NCBI GenBank assembly: GCA_937919155.1
Contig: CALFPM010000081.1
Location: forward strand, 1-22,692
Length of the DNA: 22,692 nucleotides
From: an uncultured Clostridia bacterium
GTDB lineage: Bacteria > Bacillota > Clostridia > Oscillospirales > Acutalibacteraceae
Direction of reading: 5' to 3'
The notes beneath the pieces are model-generated. The model searched no databases. It was not told the origin of the DNA and saw only the letters and a list, made by a program, of their open reading frames with translations. Shown in pieces: positions 15,878 through 22,692 of the stretch; position 1 is the first letter of the stretch, and the number at the start of each line of letters is the position of its first letter. Both the position numbers and the translations under genes were made by a program.

Positions 15878-16732
15878 TTATTTTGCCGCTCTGTAATTAT
15901 TAACAAACTCCTCTATCTTTTTGCCGTCCTCATATCCAAGTTGATAGAGCTTTTCCATATTTTCCTTTTCGCCCGAAATTGTGCTGACATCGAAGCATTC
16001 GCGGGGATAAATAACAATTGCCTTGCCCTGTCTTTCAAGCTCCAGAAGAGCTTCTATTCCGTCATTATACACATTGTGCATCCTGAGAACATAATCTCTC
16101 ACCTTGGGATAACCTGCAAGAAGCAGTTTCACAAGAAACGCAGGCATGGCGGTTTTGCGGTGATCTATGGGCAAGGTAATGCAGATTATCAACTTTTCGC
16201 AACCGTCCGCAAAAGCTTTTTCATAGGGCATCGGGTCTGATGCTCCGCCGTCAAAAAATCTTTCACCCTTAAAACTTATGGGTTTACGGCAGGCAACAGG
16301 CAATGCACAGCAGGCTTTAAGCAGAGTGTAATCATCCTGCTTCATATCGTCTTTTGTGAAGTAGCGCGGTTCTGCCGTTTTGGCAACGGTTGCAACGCAA
16401 TTAAACGACTTGGTTGAATTCTTGATCGCATCAAAATCAAGAGGGTCTTTGCCGTCACTGTTTATAAGGGTGGAATAAATATAATCAAGATTAATGAGCA
16501 TTCCGTTTTTTATGTAGCTCCCTGCGCCCAGGTAATTCTTATCAAAAGAATGCTCCGTATAGAAACGTTTTGCTCTTCCTCTCTGACCCGCAACATAGTT
16601 AATAAGGTTTGCGCTGCCTGAAGAAACACCAATGCAATATTCAATATCAATTCCGTTATCGATAAGATAATCGTAAATTCCTGCGGTATAAACTCCGCGG
16701 AGTCCACCGCCGATATCAATAATCCCTAACAT
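15878..16732 (-). CDS. Patatin-like phospholipase family protein
   Basis: A 284-residue predicted cytoplasmic serine acyl hydrolase of the bacterial patatin (RssA/YjjU-like) group, which hydrolyses lipid esters with a Ser-Asp dyad. The oxyanion loop is GGGLRG (8-13), the nucleophile elbow GVSSG with Ser37, and the catalytic Asp161 lies in the DGG motif of RFFDGGASDP. No signal peptide or membrane helix is visible. The C-terminal part, with PRECFDVSTI and a predicted helix ending EFVNNYRAAK, fits the YjjU-type extension. The start is supported by AAAAGGAG six bases upstream of the ATG. The natural substrate is not known. It is monocistronic, convergent with the first ATPase and divergent from the AbrB-type gene. 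Confidence 0.92.
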   Translation of the reverse strand: MLGIIDIGGGLRGVYTAGIYDYLIDNGIDIEYCIGVSSGSANLINYVAGQRGRAKRFYTEHSFDKNYLGAGSYIKNGMLINLDYIYSTLINSDGKDPLDFDAIKNSTKSFNCVATVAKTAEPRYFTKDDMKQDDYTLLKACCALPVACRKPISFKGERFFDGGASDPMPYEKAFADGCEKLIICITLPIDHRKTAMPAFLVKLLLAGYPKVRDYVLRMHNVYNDGIEALLELERQGKAIVIYPRECFDVSTISGEKENMEKLYQLGYEDGKKIEEFVNNYRAAK

Positions 16733-16761
16733 AAAAAACTCCTTTTGTTTTGTCAGGAGTA

Positions 16762-16790
16762 ATTATATCCCATTGATTGACCGAATTCAA
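16762..16790 (-). promoter_or_regulatory. Predicted sigma-A promoter of the patatin gene
   Basis: On the minus strand: TTGAAT (16790-16785), a 17-bp spacer and a perfect TATAAT (16767-16762), about 30 bp upstream of the start codon. TTCAA recurs at 16786, 16800 and 16811 in an A/T-rich tract just upstream, which might hold a regulatory site. Confidence 0.7.
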
Positions 16791-16882
16791 TATTCATTCT
16801 TCAAATATTATTCAAAAGAAAATTTCACCTTTTCAGATTTTGGCAATTACTGGGTTTTATTGACAATTTTTGTTATTTTTTC

Positions 16883-16913
16883 TTGACATTTATCCCAATT
16901 AATGGTATATAAT
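16883..16913 (+). promoter_or_regulatory. Predicted sigma-A promoter of the AbrB-type gene
   Basis: TTGACA at 16883-16888 is followed by TATATAAT at 16906-16913. The spacer is 17 bp if the -10 is TATATA, or 19 bp if it is TATAAT. A second TTGACA lies at 16860-16865 without a matching -10. Confidence 0.65.
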
Positions 16914-16943
16914 ACTTAAAATATTTTTTGAGAGGTGTGTAAG

Positions 16944-17186
16944 ATGTACGCCGGATTTATTCGCGAAATTGACGATGTGGGCAGAATAGTCATTCCCAAA
17001 CAGCTCAGAAAAGAGCTGGACATCCTTGAACCGGGCAGCAAGATTGAATTTTTTTGTGACGGCACACAGCTTATCTGCAAAAAAGCAGTCGATGACTGTT
17101 GCTTCTGCAAATCAAAGGATGACCTCACCGAATTTGAGGGTAAATATATATGCAAAGTCTGCCTCGCAAAACTCAGAGGTGAATAA
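16944..17186 (+). CDS. AbrB/SpoVT-type DNA-binding regulator with C-terminal zinc ribbon
   Basis: An 80-residue transition-state-type regulator. Residues 1-47 form the swapped-hairpin AbrB DNA-binding domain, with the hallmark IREIDDVGRIVIPKQLRKEL and a GSKIEFF strand. The second half has CxxC at 52-55 (CCFC) and CxxC at 70-73 (CKVC), spaced like a small zinc ribbon and linked by TEFEGKY. AbrB proteins bind A/T-rich bent DNA as dimers or tetramers; here zinc probably orders the C-terminal multimerisation domain. The ATG at 16944 is chosen because GAGAGGTG (16930-16937) is the ribosome binding site; the overlapping in-frame GTG at 16935 would lie inside it. Followed by a terminator, then the second ATPase. 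Confidence 0.92.
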   Translation: MYAGFIREIDDVGRIVIPKQLRKELDILEPGSKIEFFCDGTQLICKKAVDDCCFCKSKDDLTEFEGKYICKVCLAKLRGE

Positions 17187-17190
17187 CAGA

Positions 17191-17228
17191 ATTCCCCGTT
17201 CAGCAAATGCTGTGCGGGGGATTTTTTT
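17191..17228 (+). terminator. Intrinsic terminator after the AbrB-type gene
   Basis: A two-part stem: ATTCCCCG (17191-17198) pairs with CGGGGGAT (17215-17222), topped by CAGC/GCTG (17201-17204 and 17209-17212) with loop AAAT. It runs directly into seven T. It separates the regulator from the second ATPase. Confidence 0.88.
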
Positions 17229-17280
17229 GTCCTCTTGTGAATATATTTAAGTAATAATATTATTCAGGAAGGGGAAGTTT

Positions 17281-19878
17281 ATGGATTGGCACTCATTAAC
17301 TGCACAACAGGTTGCCGAAAACTTAAAAACAAGTATTTCAGACGGATTGACGGAGCAAAACGCCAAAACGCTGCTTGCAAAAAACGGAAAGAATATTCTT
17401 GAAGGTAAAAAGAAGCCCTCCGTTCTGAGACAATTTGCAGAGCAGTTTTCGGATTTTTGCGTTATCATTCTTTTCATTGCATGCATAATCTCTTTTCTGA
17501 CGGGGATTATTGAGGGCAAAGGTGATTTTGTTGAACCGATTGTAATTCTGCTGATTGTTGTGGTGAATGCCGCAATCGGAGTTTATCAGGAAAGACGCGC
17601 TGAAAAAGCAATTGAAGCTCTGAAAAAAATGTCTGCACCCGAAGCAACCGTTATCCGCTCAGGCAAAACAAAAAAAATCCCTGCCGAACAGCTGGTTTCA
17701 GGAGATGTGATTCTGCTCGAAAGCGGAGATATGGTGCCTGCCGATGCAAGGCTGATTGAAGAAAACTCTCTGAAAGTGCAGGAAAGTGCATTAACGGGAG
17801 AATCCGAACCCTGTGAAAAAAATGCCGATTCCGTTTTTTCATCTGACTGTGCCCCTGCAGACAGAAAAAATATGATTTTCTCATCAACCACCGTTCTTGC
17901 AGGCAATTGCCGTGCCGTTGTTACTGAAACAGGAATGAACACTCAGGTGGGCAAAATTGCTCATCTTCTTGCCGATGAAGAATCTCCGCAGACTCCGTTG
18001 CAGATAAGGCTTGCAAAAATAGGCAAGGCTCTGGGTATAGGCGCACTGATAATCTGTGCCTTGGTTTTTGTTCTCGGAATAATCAGAAAAAGCGGCATTC
18101 TTCCCTCGTTTATGCTTTCCGTGAGCCTTGCAGTCGCCGCCATTCCCGAGGGTCTGCCTGCGATTGTAACCATTGTTCTTTCAATGGGAGTTCAGCGTAT
18201 GGCGAAAAGCAACGCGATAATCCGACACTTGCCTGCGGTTGAAACACTTGGCGCAACAACGGTTATCTGCTCCGACAAAACAGGCACACTGACACAAAAT
18301 AAAATGACTGTCACACAAATCAGAAACATAAACGGCAAACTCAGCGAAACATCCGAGGTTGCAAAGAAAATTCTGCTTTTCGGTTCCCTGTGCAACAATG
18401 CACGCACCGTAAAAAAAGGAAAAAATCTGACTTTTGAGGGGGACCCCACGGAAACCGCCATTCTTTGCGCTGCATACGGTTGCGGAGAGAAAACATCTTC
18501 ACTTTCGGAAAATTATCCCCGACTTGGAGAAACCCCTTTTTCCAGCGAAAAAAAGATGATGGCAACCGTTAATATGGTTCACGGCAAAAATCTTCTCATT
18601 GTAAAAGGCGCACCTGATGTTATTCTCAACACCTGCACCAAAACCGAGCAAGGCGCGTCACTTACCGCTGCCCACAGACGGAGGATTCTGCAAAACAACG
18701 AAGAAATGGCGGCAGATGCTCTGAGAGTGATTGCGGTTGCATACCGCGAGACTTTTTCTACCGATGACCGCGTTGCACATAATCTGACTTTTCTCGGACT
18801 AATCGGCATGATTGACCCGCCTCGGCCCGAAGCCGCAAAGGCGGTTGCAACCTGCAAAAAAGCGGGCATAATTCCTGTTATGATTACGGGCGATCACATT
18901 ATCACCGCCTGTGCCGTTGCAAAAAATCTCGGCATTCTTGAAGACGGATGCACCGCAATCAGCGGCAATGAGCTTGACGGAATGAGCGACAGCAGACTTG
19001 CCGAGGTTATAAGCACCTGCAGAGTTTTTGCAAGGGTGAGTCCCGAGCATAAAGTCAGAATCGTCAAGGCATTCCGTGCCCGTGGGGAAATCGTTGCAAT
19101 GACAGGAGACGGTGTTAATGACGCCCCCGCCCTGAAAGCTGCCGACATAGGCTGCGCTATGGGAAAAGGCGGCACCGATGTTGCAAAAAATGCCGCCGAT
19201 ATGATTCTCACAGACGATAATTTTGCAACAATCGTGAAAGCCGTTGAGCGTGGCAGAGGAATTTATGACAACATCAAGAAAGCCGTTCACTTTTTGCTCG
19301 GCACAAACATAGGCGAAATCCTTGCCGTTTTTGCTGCCTCTCTGTTGAACATTGCTCCTCCCCTGTTGCCCATACAGTTGCTCTGGGTCAATCTTGTCAC
19401 AGATTCTCTCCCTGCAATGGCTCTCGGAACGGAAAAGAACGAGCGTAACATTATGATGAGACCTCCCGTTTCACCCAAAAAAGGATTTTTTGCTGACGGA
19501 ATGTGGCTCGACATATCCCTTGAGGGAATGCTTGTGGGAACAATAACCGTGCTTGCATTTCTGCTCGGAAATCGGATTGACCTTGTCATCGGCAGAACAA
19601 TGGCATTTTGCACCCTGAGTTTTTGTGAAATTGCCCACGCAATCAATATGCGCTCAACTCTGCCGCTTTTTAAAATCGGGTTGTTTTCCAACAAAACAAT
19701 GACGGCGGCTGTCGCCGTGTGTTGCGCCGTACAGGCATCGGTTATTTTGATACCTCCTCTTGCAGAGATTTTCGGAGTAACCGCACTTGCTGCGCCCCAA
19801 TGGATAACCGTTGCTCTTCTTTCAGTTGTTCCTCTTGCCGTTGGCGAGGCAGGAAAAATACTTTTTACCCCAAAATAA
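17281..19878 (+). CDS. SERCA-like P-type calcium-transporting ATPase (second copy, no riboswitch)
   Basis: An 865-residue P2-type ATPase, paralogous to the one at 13165. TGES is at 172-175, PEGL at 289-292, the phosphorylation site DKTGTLT at Asp332 and MTGDGVNDAP at 607-616. The M4 sequence VAAIPEGLPA, M5 TNIGE (Asn676, Glu679), M6 NLVTDS (Asn704, Thr707, Asp708) and M8 FCEIAHAIN (Glu783) match the SERCA Ca2+ ligands, so Ca2+ efflux is the best guess. ATG at 17281 has GGAAGGGG upstream. The 94-bp gap before it holds the previous terminator and no yybP-ykoY leader. TTGTGA-N17-TATTAT (17235-17263) is the only promoter-like match, but it lies so near the start that transcription would begin inside the ribosome binding site, so some read-through from the AbrB gene is possible. 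Confidence 0.94.
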   Translation: MDWHSLTAQQVAENLKTSISDGLTEQNAKTLLAKNGKNILEGKKKPSVLRQFAEQFSDFCVIILFIACIISFLTGIIEGKGDFVEPIVILLIVVVNAAIGVYQERRAEKAIEALKKMSAPEATVIRSGKTKKIPAEQLVSGDVILLESGDMVPADARLIEENSLKVQESALTGESEPCEKNADSVFSSDCAPADRKNMIFSSTTVLAGNCRAVVTETGMNTQVGKIAHLLADEESPQTPLQIRLAKIGKALGIGALIICALVFVLGIIRKSGILPSFMLSVSLAVAAIPEGLPAIVTIVLSMGVQRMAKSNAIIRHLPAVETLGATTVICSDKTGTLTQNKMTVTQIRNINGKLSETSEVAKKILLFGSLCNNARTVKKGKNLTFEGDPTETAILCAAYGCGEKTSSLSENYPRLGETPFSSEKKMMATVNMVHGKNLLIVKGAPDVILNTCTKTEQGASLTAAHRRRILQNNEEMAADALRVIAVAYRETFSTDDRVAHNLTFLGLIGMIDPPRPEAAKAVATCKKAGIIPVMITGDHIITACAVAKNLGILEDGCTAISGNELDGMSDSRLAEVISTCRVFARVSPEHKVRIVKAFRARGEIVAMTGDGVNDAPALKAADIGCAMGKGGTDVAKNAADMILTDDNFATIVKAVERGRGIYDNIKKAVHFLLGTNIGEILAVFAASLLNIAPPLLPIQLLWVNLVTDSLPAMALGTEKNERNIMMRPPVSPKKGFFADGMWLDISLEGMLVGTITVLAFLLGNRIDLVIGRTMAFCTLSFCEIAHAINMRSTLPLFKIGLFSNKTMTAAVAVCCAVQASVILIPPLAEIFGVTALAAPQWITVALLSVVPLAVGEAGKILFTPK

Positions 19879-19924
19879 CCATCTCTTTTTCATTTGTTTT
19901 CCGGCAACTTTATAGGCAGACAAA

Positions 19925-19954
19925 AGCCCCCGTACCGAAGTACGGGGGCTTAAA
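19925..19954. terminator. Terminator between ATPase 2 and the repeat-protein gene
   Basis: AGCCCCCGTAC (19925-19935) pairs with GTACGGGGGCT (19940-19950) around CGAA. On the minus strand the loop reads TTCG closed by C-G, a stable UUCG tetraloop, followed by TTTTGTC. It is therefore a strong terminator for the minus-strand repeat-protein gene; on the plus strand the U-tract is missing, so it may terminate ATPase 2 less well. Confidence 0.85.
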
Positions 19955-19969
19955 GCTATTCAGATTTTA

Positions 19970-22692
19970 TTAAAGCAGACTACCGATAAGGTTGCCGATA
20001 GCACCGAACAATCCTCCGATTGCTTCAAGTGTGAACATGCTTCTGGGTGCGTAGATGGGATCAAAACGCATTGTGAGACCACCGTCTGTTTCGAATGCGA
20101 TCTTGTAAAGAAGGATAACGTTGTTTTCCTTATCCTTATTTACGGTTGTGTCGCCTCTCTTACATACATAGTCGTTGTTCCAGTAGTAGCTCTTGAAGTT
20201 CTTGCCGAATGCCATGAAGATCTTGCCGTCTGTGCCGTATACTCTGAAGAAGAACTCTGAATGATGCTTCCACTCGGGCTGATAAATGATTGTTGACTTT
20301 GCAATTGTTGTGCCTTCATCATTTGCGCCGGGTTTCCAGTTTGCCTTGTCGTAGATATCAGCACCCTCTTCAACGTGGTAAACATTCCATGAAACTACTT
20401 CGTAACTTGCACCGGGCTTGTCACCTTCGGTCATAATTGCTCTCTTAACAAGAACACCTGTACCGAATGCGATGCCGTTTTCAATATCTTCCTGTCTTTC
20501 AAGGTCGTCACCGTAGTAAACAGGGTTATTACGTGTGATGGGAGTCTCTGCAAGAGTCTGCTCAAGGGGAAGAAAGTTGCCGTTTTCATCTGTCTTGCCG
20601 TTGTTGTAATCAACATAAACCTTGATTGACTTTGCCATGTATCTTGCGTAAACATCAAGACCGTATGCGGGCATATTTGAAATTACGCCTTCTGCAAGCT
20701 GCTTGAAGTTAAGGAATGTGTATCCTTCGGGAGTGTTTTCAAGAACCTTGTTGAGGTTATCGCCTGAAAGAACAAGCTTGATGGGCTCTTTTGTCTTAAC
20801 CTTGATAACAATAGGCTCACCGTATGTTCTTTCTTCAACGGGAAGTGACATATCTGTGTCAGCTGTTGCATAGAAGAATCTGAGATCATACTCAAGAGCT
20901 TCCCACTTAGCATTAATAGTGATTGTGAAGTCGCTTGATGCATAAAGTTCAACAGCCTCTGCTGTGAGCTCTTCAACGGGGAAGGTCACATCTGCCTCGT
21001 CCTTACCGCTTCCGATCTTCCATCCCTTGAATTCGTAGCCATATACATCCATGAAGGGAGTTTCCTGCTCTGAGTTTTCCTTGCCGATAACGGGAAGCTT
21101 AACTTCCTTGCCTTCTGCATTTGTAACTGTCAGGCCATCAAGGCTGATTGCATCGCCAACCTTATATGTCTTTGTAGCTGTGAGTTTATCGGGTGAGTTA
21201 CCGTTCTGCATATTGAATACGATTGTGTATTCAGCTTCCTGGAAGTCAGCGACGAAGGTAAGTTCACGTGCAAAGTTGCCGTTAAGCTCAATACCGCTCT
21301 TGGTATATGTGAGAGCTTCGCCTGTAGCTTCATTCTTCCAACCCTTGAATGCATAGCCTCCGGGAGGTGTTGTATCTGCAGTTGTTTCTGCGAATACTGT
21401 ATAAACGCCTGTCTTACCTGTCATGATAGTTGTTACTGATGTTGTCTCTGCAACTTCGCCTTCAACTACCCAATTAATGTTAAATGTGATTGTTGTTGCT
21501 ACATAGATTGTTGCGCTGCCGTTGAATTCAATACCGTTTGAAATATTAATGTATTCAAGAAGCTCTTCATCTGAGTAAACAGCTGCTCTGTTTGCAATCT
21601 TTGTAACTTCAAGTCCGTTTTCTGATTCAACTTTTGCAAGAATCTTGTCAATATCAGACTTGCTGAGAGTTGTGCCTGCGTCGCCGCCCTTAACAGCTGC
21701 AACCTTCCAACCGCTGCCGTTTTCATAATCTCTGATCATGAATGTGATAGCTGAATTGTACTCTGTCCATGAAGCGTAGAATGTCTTGTCGCTTGCAAAG
21801 TTATATGCAAAACGTTCGCCTGTTGAAACAACTTCGCCTGTTTCTGCATCAACCCAACCTGTGAACTTGAAGCCATCCTTCTCAGCCTTGTATGTTACAC
21901 TGCTCTTGTAGGTTGCATCGACGGTGCCGAGTGCTTCTGCATCGCCCTCGTTGAGATAGAATGTTGCCTTATATTTGTTTGCTGTCCAAACGATCTTTGC
22001 GCTTGCACCCTTGATGTTATCAATGGTAATTGTTTCTGTATCCCATGCGCCTGTGTAGCCTTCCTTGGTGGGAACGGGAATTTCTGCAAGGTTAACTTCT
22101 TCACCGAAGCCTGCCTTGATTACGATATTGCCATCCTCGTTAACGGTTGCATCTTCGGGAGCTGCGCCGCCGTCAACATTAAGAACAATTTCAAATTCGT
22201 CTGTGTCAAGAACACGCTTGAACTCAGCTTTTCTTGTTGCCACATAATCTGTAAGATCAACAAGAGCGCCTGTTGCTGTGTCTGCCCAACCGAGCTGACC
22301 TTCAACAGCAGCGGGAACTGCAACTGCAGCATCCTTAACATAGTCTGTTGCTGAAATTTCTGTGCCGTCATTCTCAAGGAATGTTACGGTGTACTTCTTA
22401 ACAACTACTCCGCCACCTGCGTTGGGATTCTTGCCGATTGTGAAGTTATGCTCGAGGTCACCGAAAAGGAAATTATCGATGATATCGTAGTTGGTGTATG
22501 TTGACTTACAATCTGTTGCAAGTACACTGTCATTTTCTACAGGGTTTGCATCTGCATCCTTAATGAAGATTGTACCCTTTCTCTGCATCCAGCCTGAAGA
22601 CTTGCTGGCTGCTGTTGCATCGTCACAGGTCCAGAAGCCGGGAAGAGTCTTTGAATAACCTGTTGTTCCGTCTGCAAGACCGTCTTTTACCT
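19970..22692 (-). CDS. Large secreted repeat protein with InlB/Flg_new (Listeria-Bacteroides) repeats, N-terminus outside window
   Basis: The last 906 residues of a surface or secreted repeat protein. The frame stays open to base 22692; an internal Met at 22588 is not the start. Multiple beta-rich units end in the family's G-[YF]-x-F-x-G-W pattern followed by an aromatic ...WxA or YASW strand: for example GFKFTGW with TFYASW, GYAFKGW with TFVADF, GYEFKGW with INAKWE, and more diverged copies near the C-terminus. Such beta-grasp repeats occur in Gram-positive adhesins and internalins as stalk modules. There is no LPxTG motif, and no S-layer or cell-wall-binding domain in the visible part. It ends EAIGGLFGAIGNLIGSLL, a short hydrophobic Gly-rich tail. 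Function is unknown; adhesion is inference. The terminator at 19925-19954 follows. Confidence 0.87.
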   Translation of the reverse strand, partial: VKDGLADGTTGYSKTLPGFWTCDDATAASKSSGWMQRKGTIFIKDADANPVENDSVLATDCKSTYTNYDIIDNFLFGDLEHNFTIGKNPNAGGGVVVKKYTVTFLENDGTEISATDYVKDAAVAVPAAVEGQLGWADTATGALVDLTDYVATRKAEFKRVLDTDEFEIVLNVDGGAAPEDATVNEDGNIVIKAGFGEEVNLAEIPVPTKEGYTGAWDTETITIDNIKGASAKIVWTANKYKATFYLNEGDAEALGTVDATYKSSVTYKAEKDGFKFTGWVDAETGEVVSTGERFAYNFASDKTFYASWTEYNSAITFMIRDYENGSGWKVAAVKGGDAGTTLSKSDIDKILAKVESENGLEVTKIANRAAVYSDEELLEYINISNGIEFNGSATIYVATTITFNINWVVEGEVAETTSVTTIMTGKTGVYTVFAETTADTTPPGGYAFKGWKNEATGEALTYTKSGIELNGNFARELTFVADFQEAEYTIVFNMQNGNSPDKLTATKTYKVGDAISLDGLTVTNAEGKEVKLPVIGKENSEQETPFMDVYGYEFKGWKIGSGKDEADVTFPVEELTAEAVELYASSDFTITINAKWEALEYDLRFFYATADTDMSLPVEERTYGEPIVIKVKTKEPIKLVLSGDNLNKVLENTPEGYTFLNFKQLAEGVISNMPAYGLDVYARYMAKSIKVYVDYNNGKTDENGNFLPLEQTLAETPITRNNPVYYGDDLERQEDIENGIAFGTGVLVKRAIMTEGDKPGASYEVVSWNVYHVEEGADIYDKANWKPGANDEGTTIAKSTIIYQPEWKHHSEFFFRVYGTDGKIFMAFGKNFKSYYWNNDYVCKRGDTTVNKDKENNVILLYKIAFETDGGLTMRFDPIYAPRSMFTLEAIGGLFGAIGNLIGSLL

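Noticed and set aside
17235..17263. TTGTGA-N17-TATTAT as the promoter of the second ATPase
   Set aside because: Its transcription start would fall near 17270, inside the ribosome binding site, leaving almost no leader; kept only as a comment on the gene.
15849..19950. Related terminator stems sharing CCCCGTACCGA at 15849 and GTAC-bearing stem at 19925 as a dispersed repeat
   Set aside because: The similarity is about 11 bases within GC-rich hairpins and does not extend into flanks, so convergence of terminator sequences is a sufficient explanation.

Overview
This 22.7 kb window looks like chromosomal DNA of a low-to-moderate GC Gram-positive anaerobe of the class Clostridia, probably an Oscillospirales/Ruminococcaceae-type gut bacterium. 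The inference rests on strong AGGAGG-type ribosome binding sites, a Gram-positive type LexA, an AbrB/SpoVT-type regulator with a zinc ribbon, a yybP-ykoY manganese riboswitch, and secreted proteins with Gram-positive signal peptides and Listeria-Bacteroides (InlB/Flg_new) repeats. Genus cannot be fixed by eye. No rRNA, tRNA, insertion sequence, prophage or CRISPR array was seen.

Layout. Positions 1-2432 (minus) hold the 5' part of a MacB/LolD-type ABC transporter with fused ATPase and permease; it runs off the left edge. It is divergent from a TetR regulator (2565-3125, plus), and the 132 bp between them carries two near-perfect copies of a TGTTACA/TGTAACA operator. Next is a minus-strand operon of two paralogous secreted alpha/beta-hydrolases (6922-5057, then 5034-3172) with its own sigma-A promoter and a shared bidirectional terminator. 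On the plus strand a HAD phosphatase (7105-7713) overlaps mfd (7710-11165) by ATGA. lexA (11833-11243, minus) converges on mfd and diverges from an unrecognised membrane-anchored protein (12027-12911, plus).

From 12942 a consensus promoter drives a yybP-ykoY aptamer, an intrinsic terminator that competes with the aptamer's closing stem, and a SERCA-like P-type ATPase (13165-15834). A convergent patatin-like phospholipase (16732-15878, minus) follows, then a short AbrB-type regulator with a C-terminal CxxC/CxxC zinc ribbon (16944-17186) and a second SERCA-like ATPase without a riboswitch (17281-19878). The right end is filled by a large secreted repeat protein on the minus strand (19970 to beyond 22692), whose N-terminus lies outside the window.

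How it fits together. Mfd and LexA are core DNA-repair functions. The two ATPases are probable Ca2+/Mn2+ efflux pumps, and the first is predicted to be switched on by Mn2+ through antitermination. The ABC transporter/TetR pair is a typical ligand-responsive efflux or envelope-export module. The least described part is the tandem hydrolase pair: both members have a signal peptide, a Pro-x-Ser-x-Gly-Gly nucleophile elbow, a dockerin/EF-hand-like calcium loop at the probable catalytic acid, a small FIVAR-like helical module and a short hydrophobic C-terminal tail. The unrelated repeat protein ends in a similar tail. All readings are by eye from sequence; no database search or structure prediction was run.
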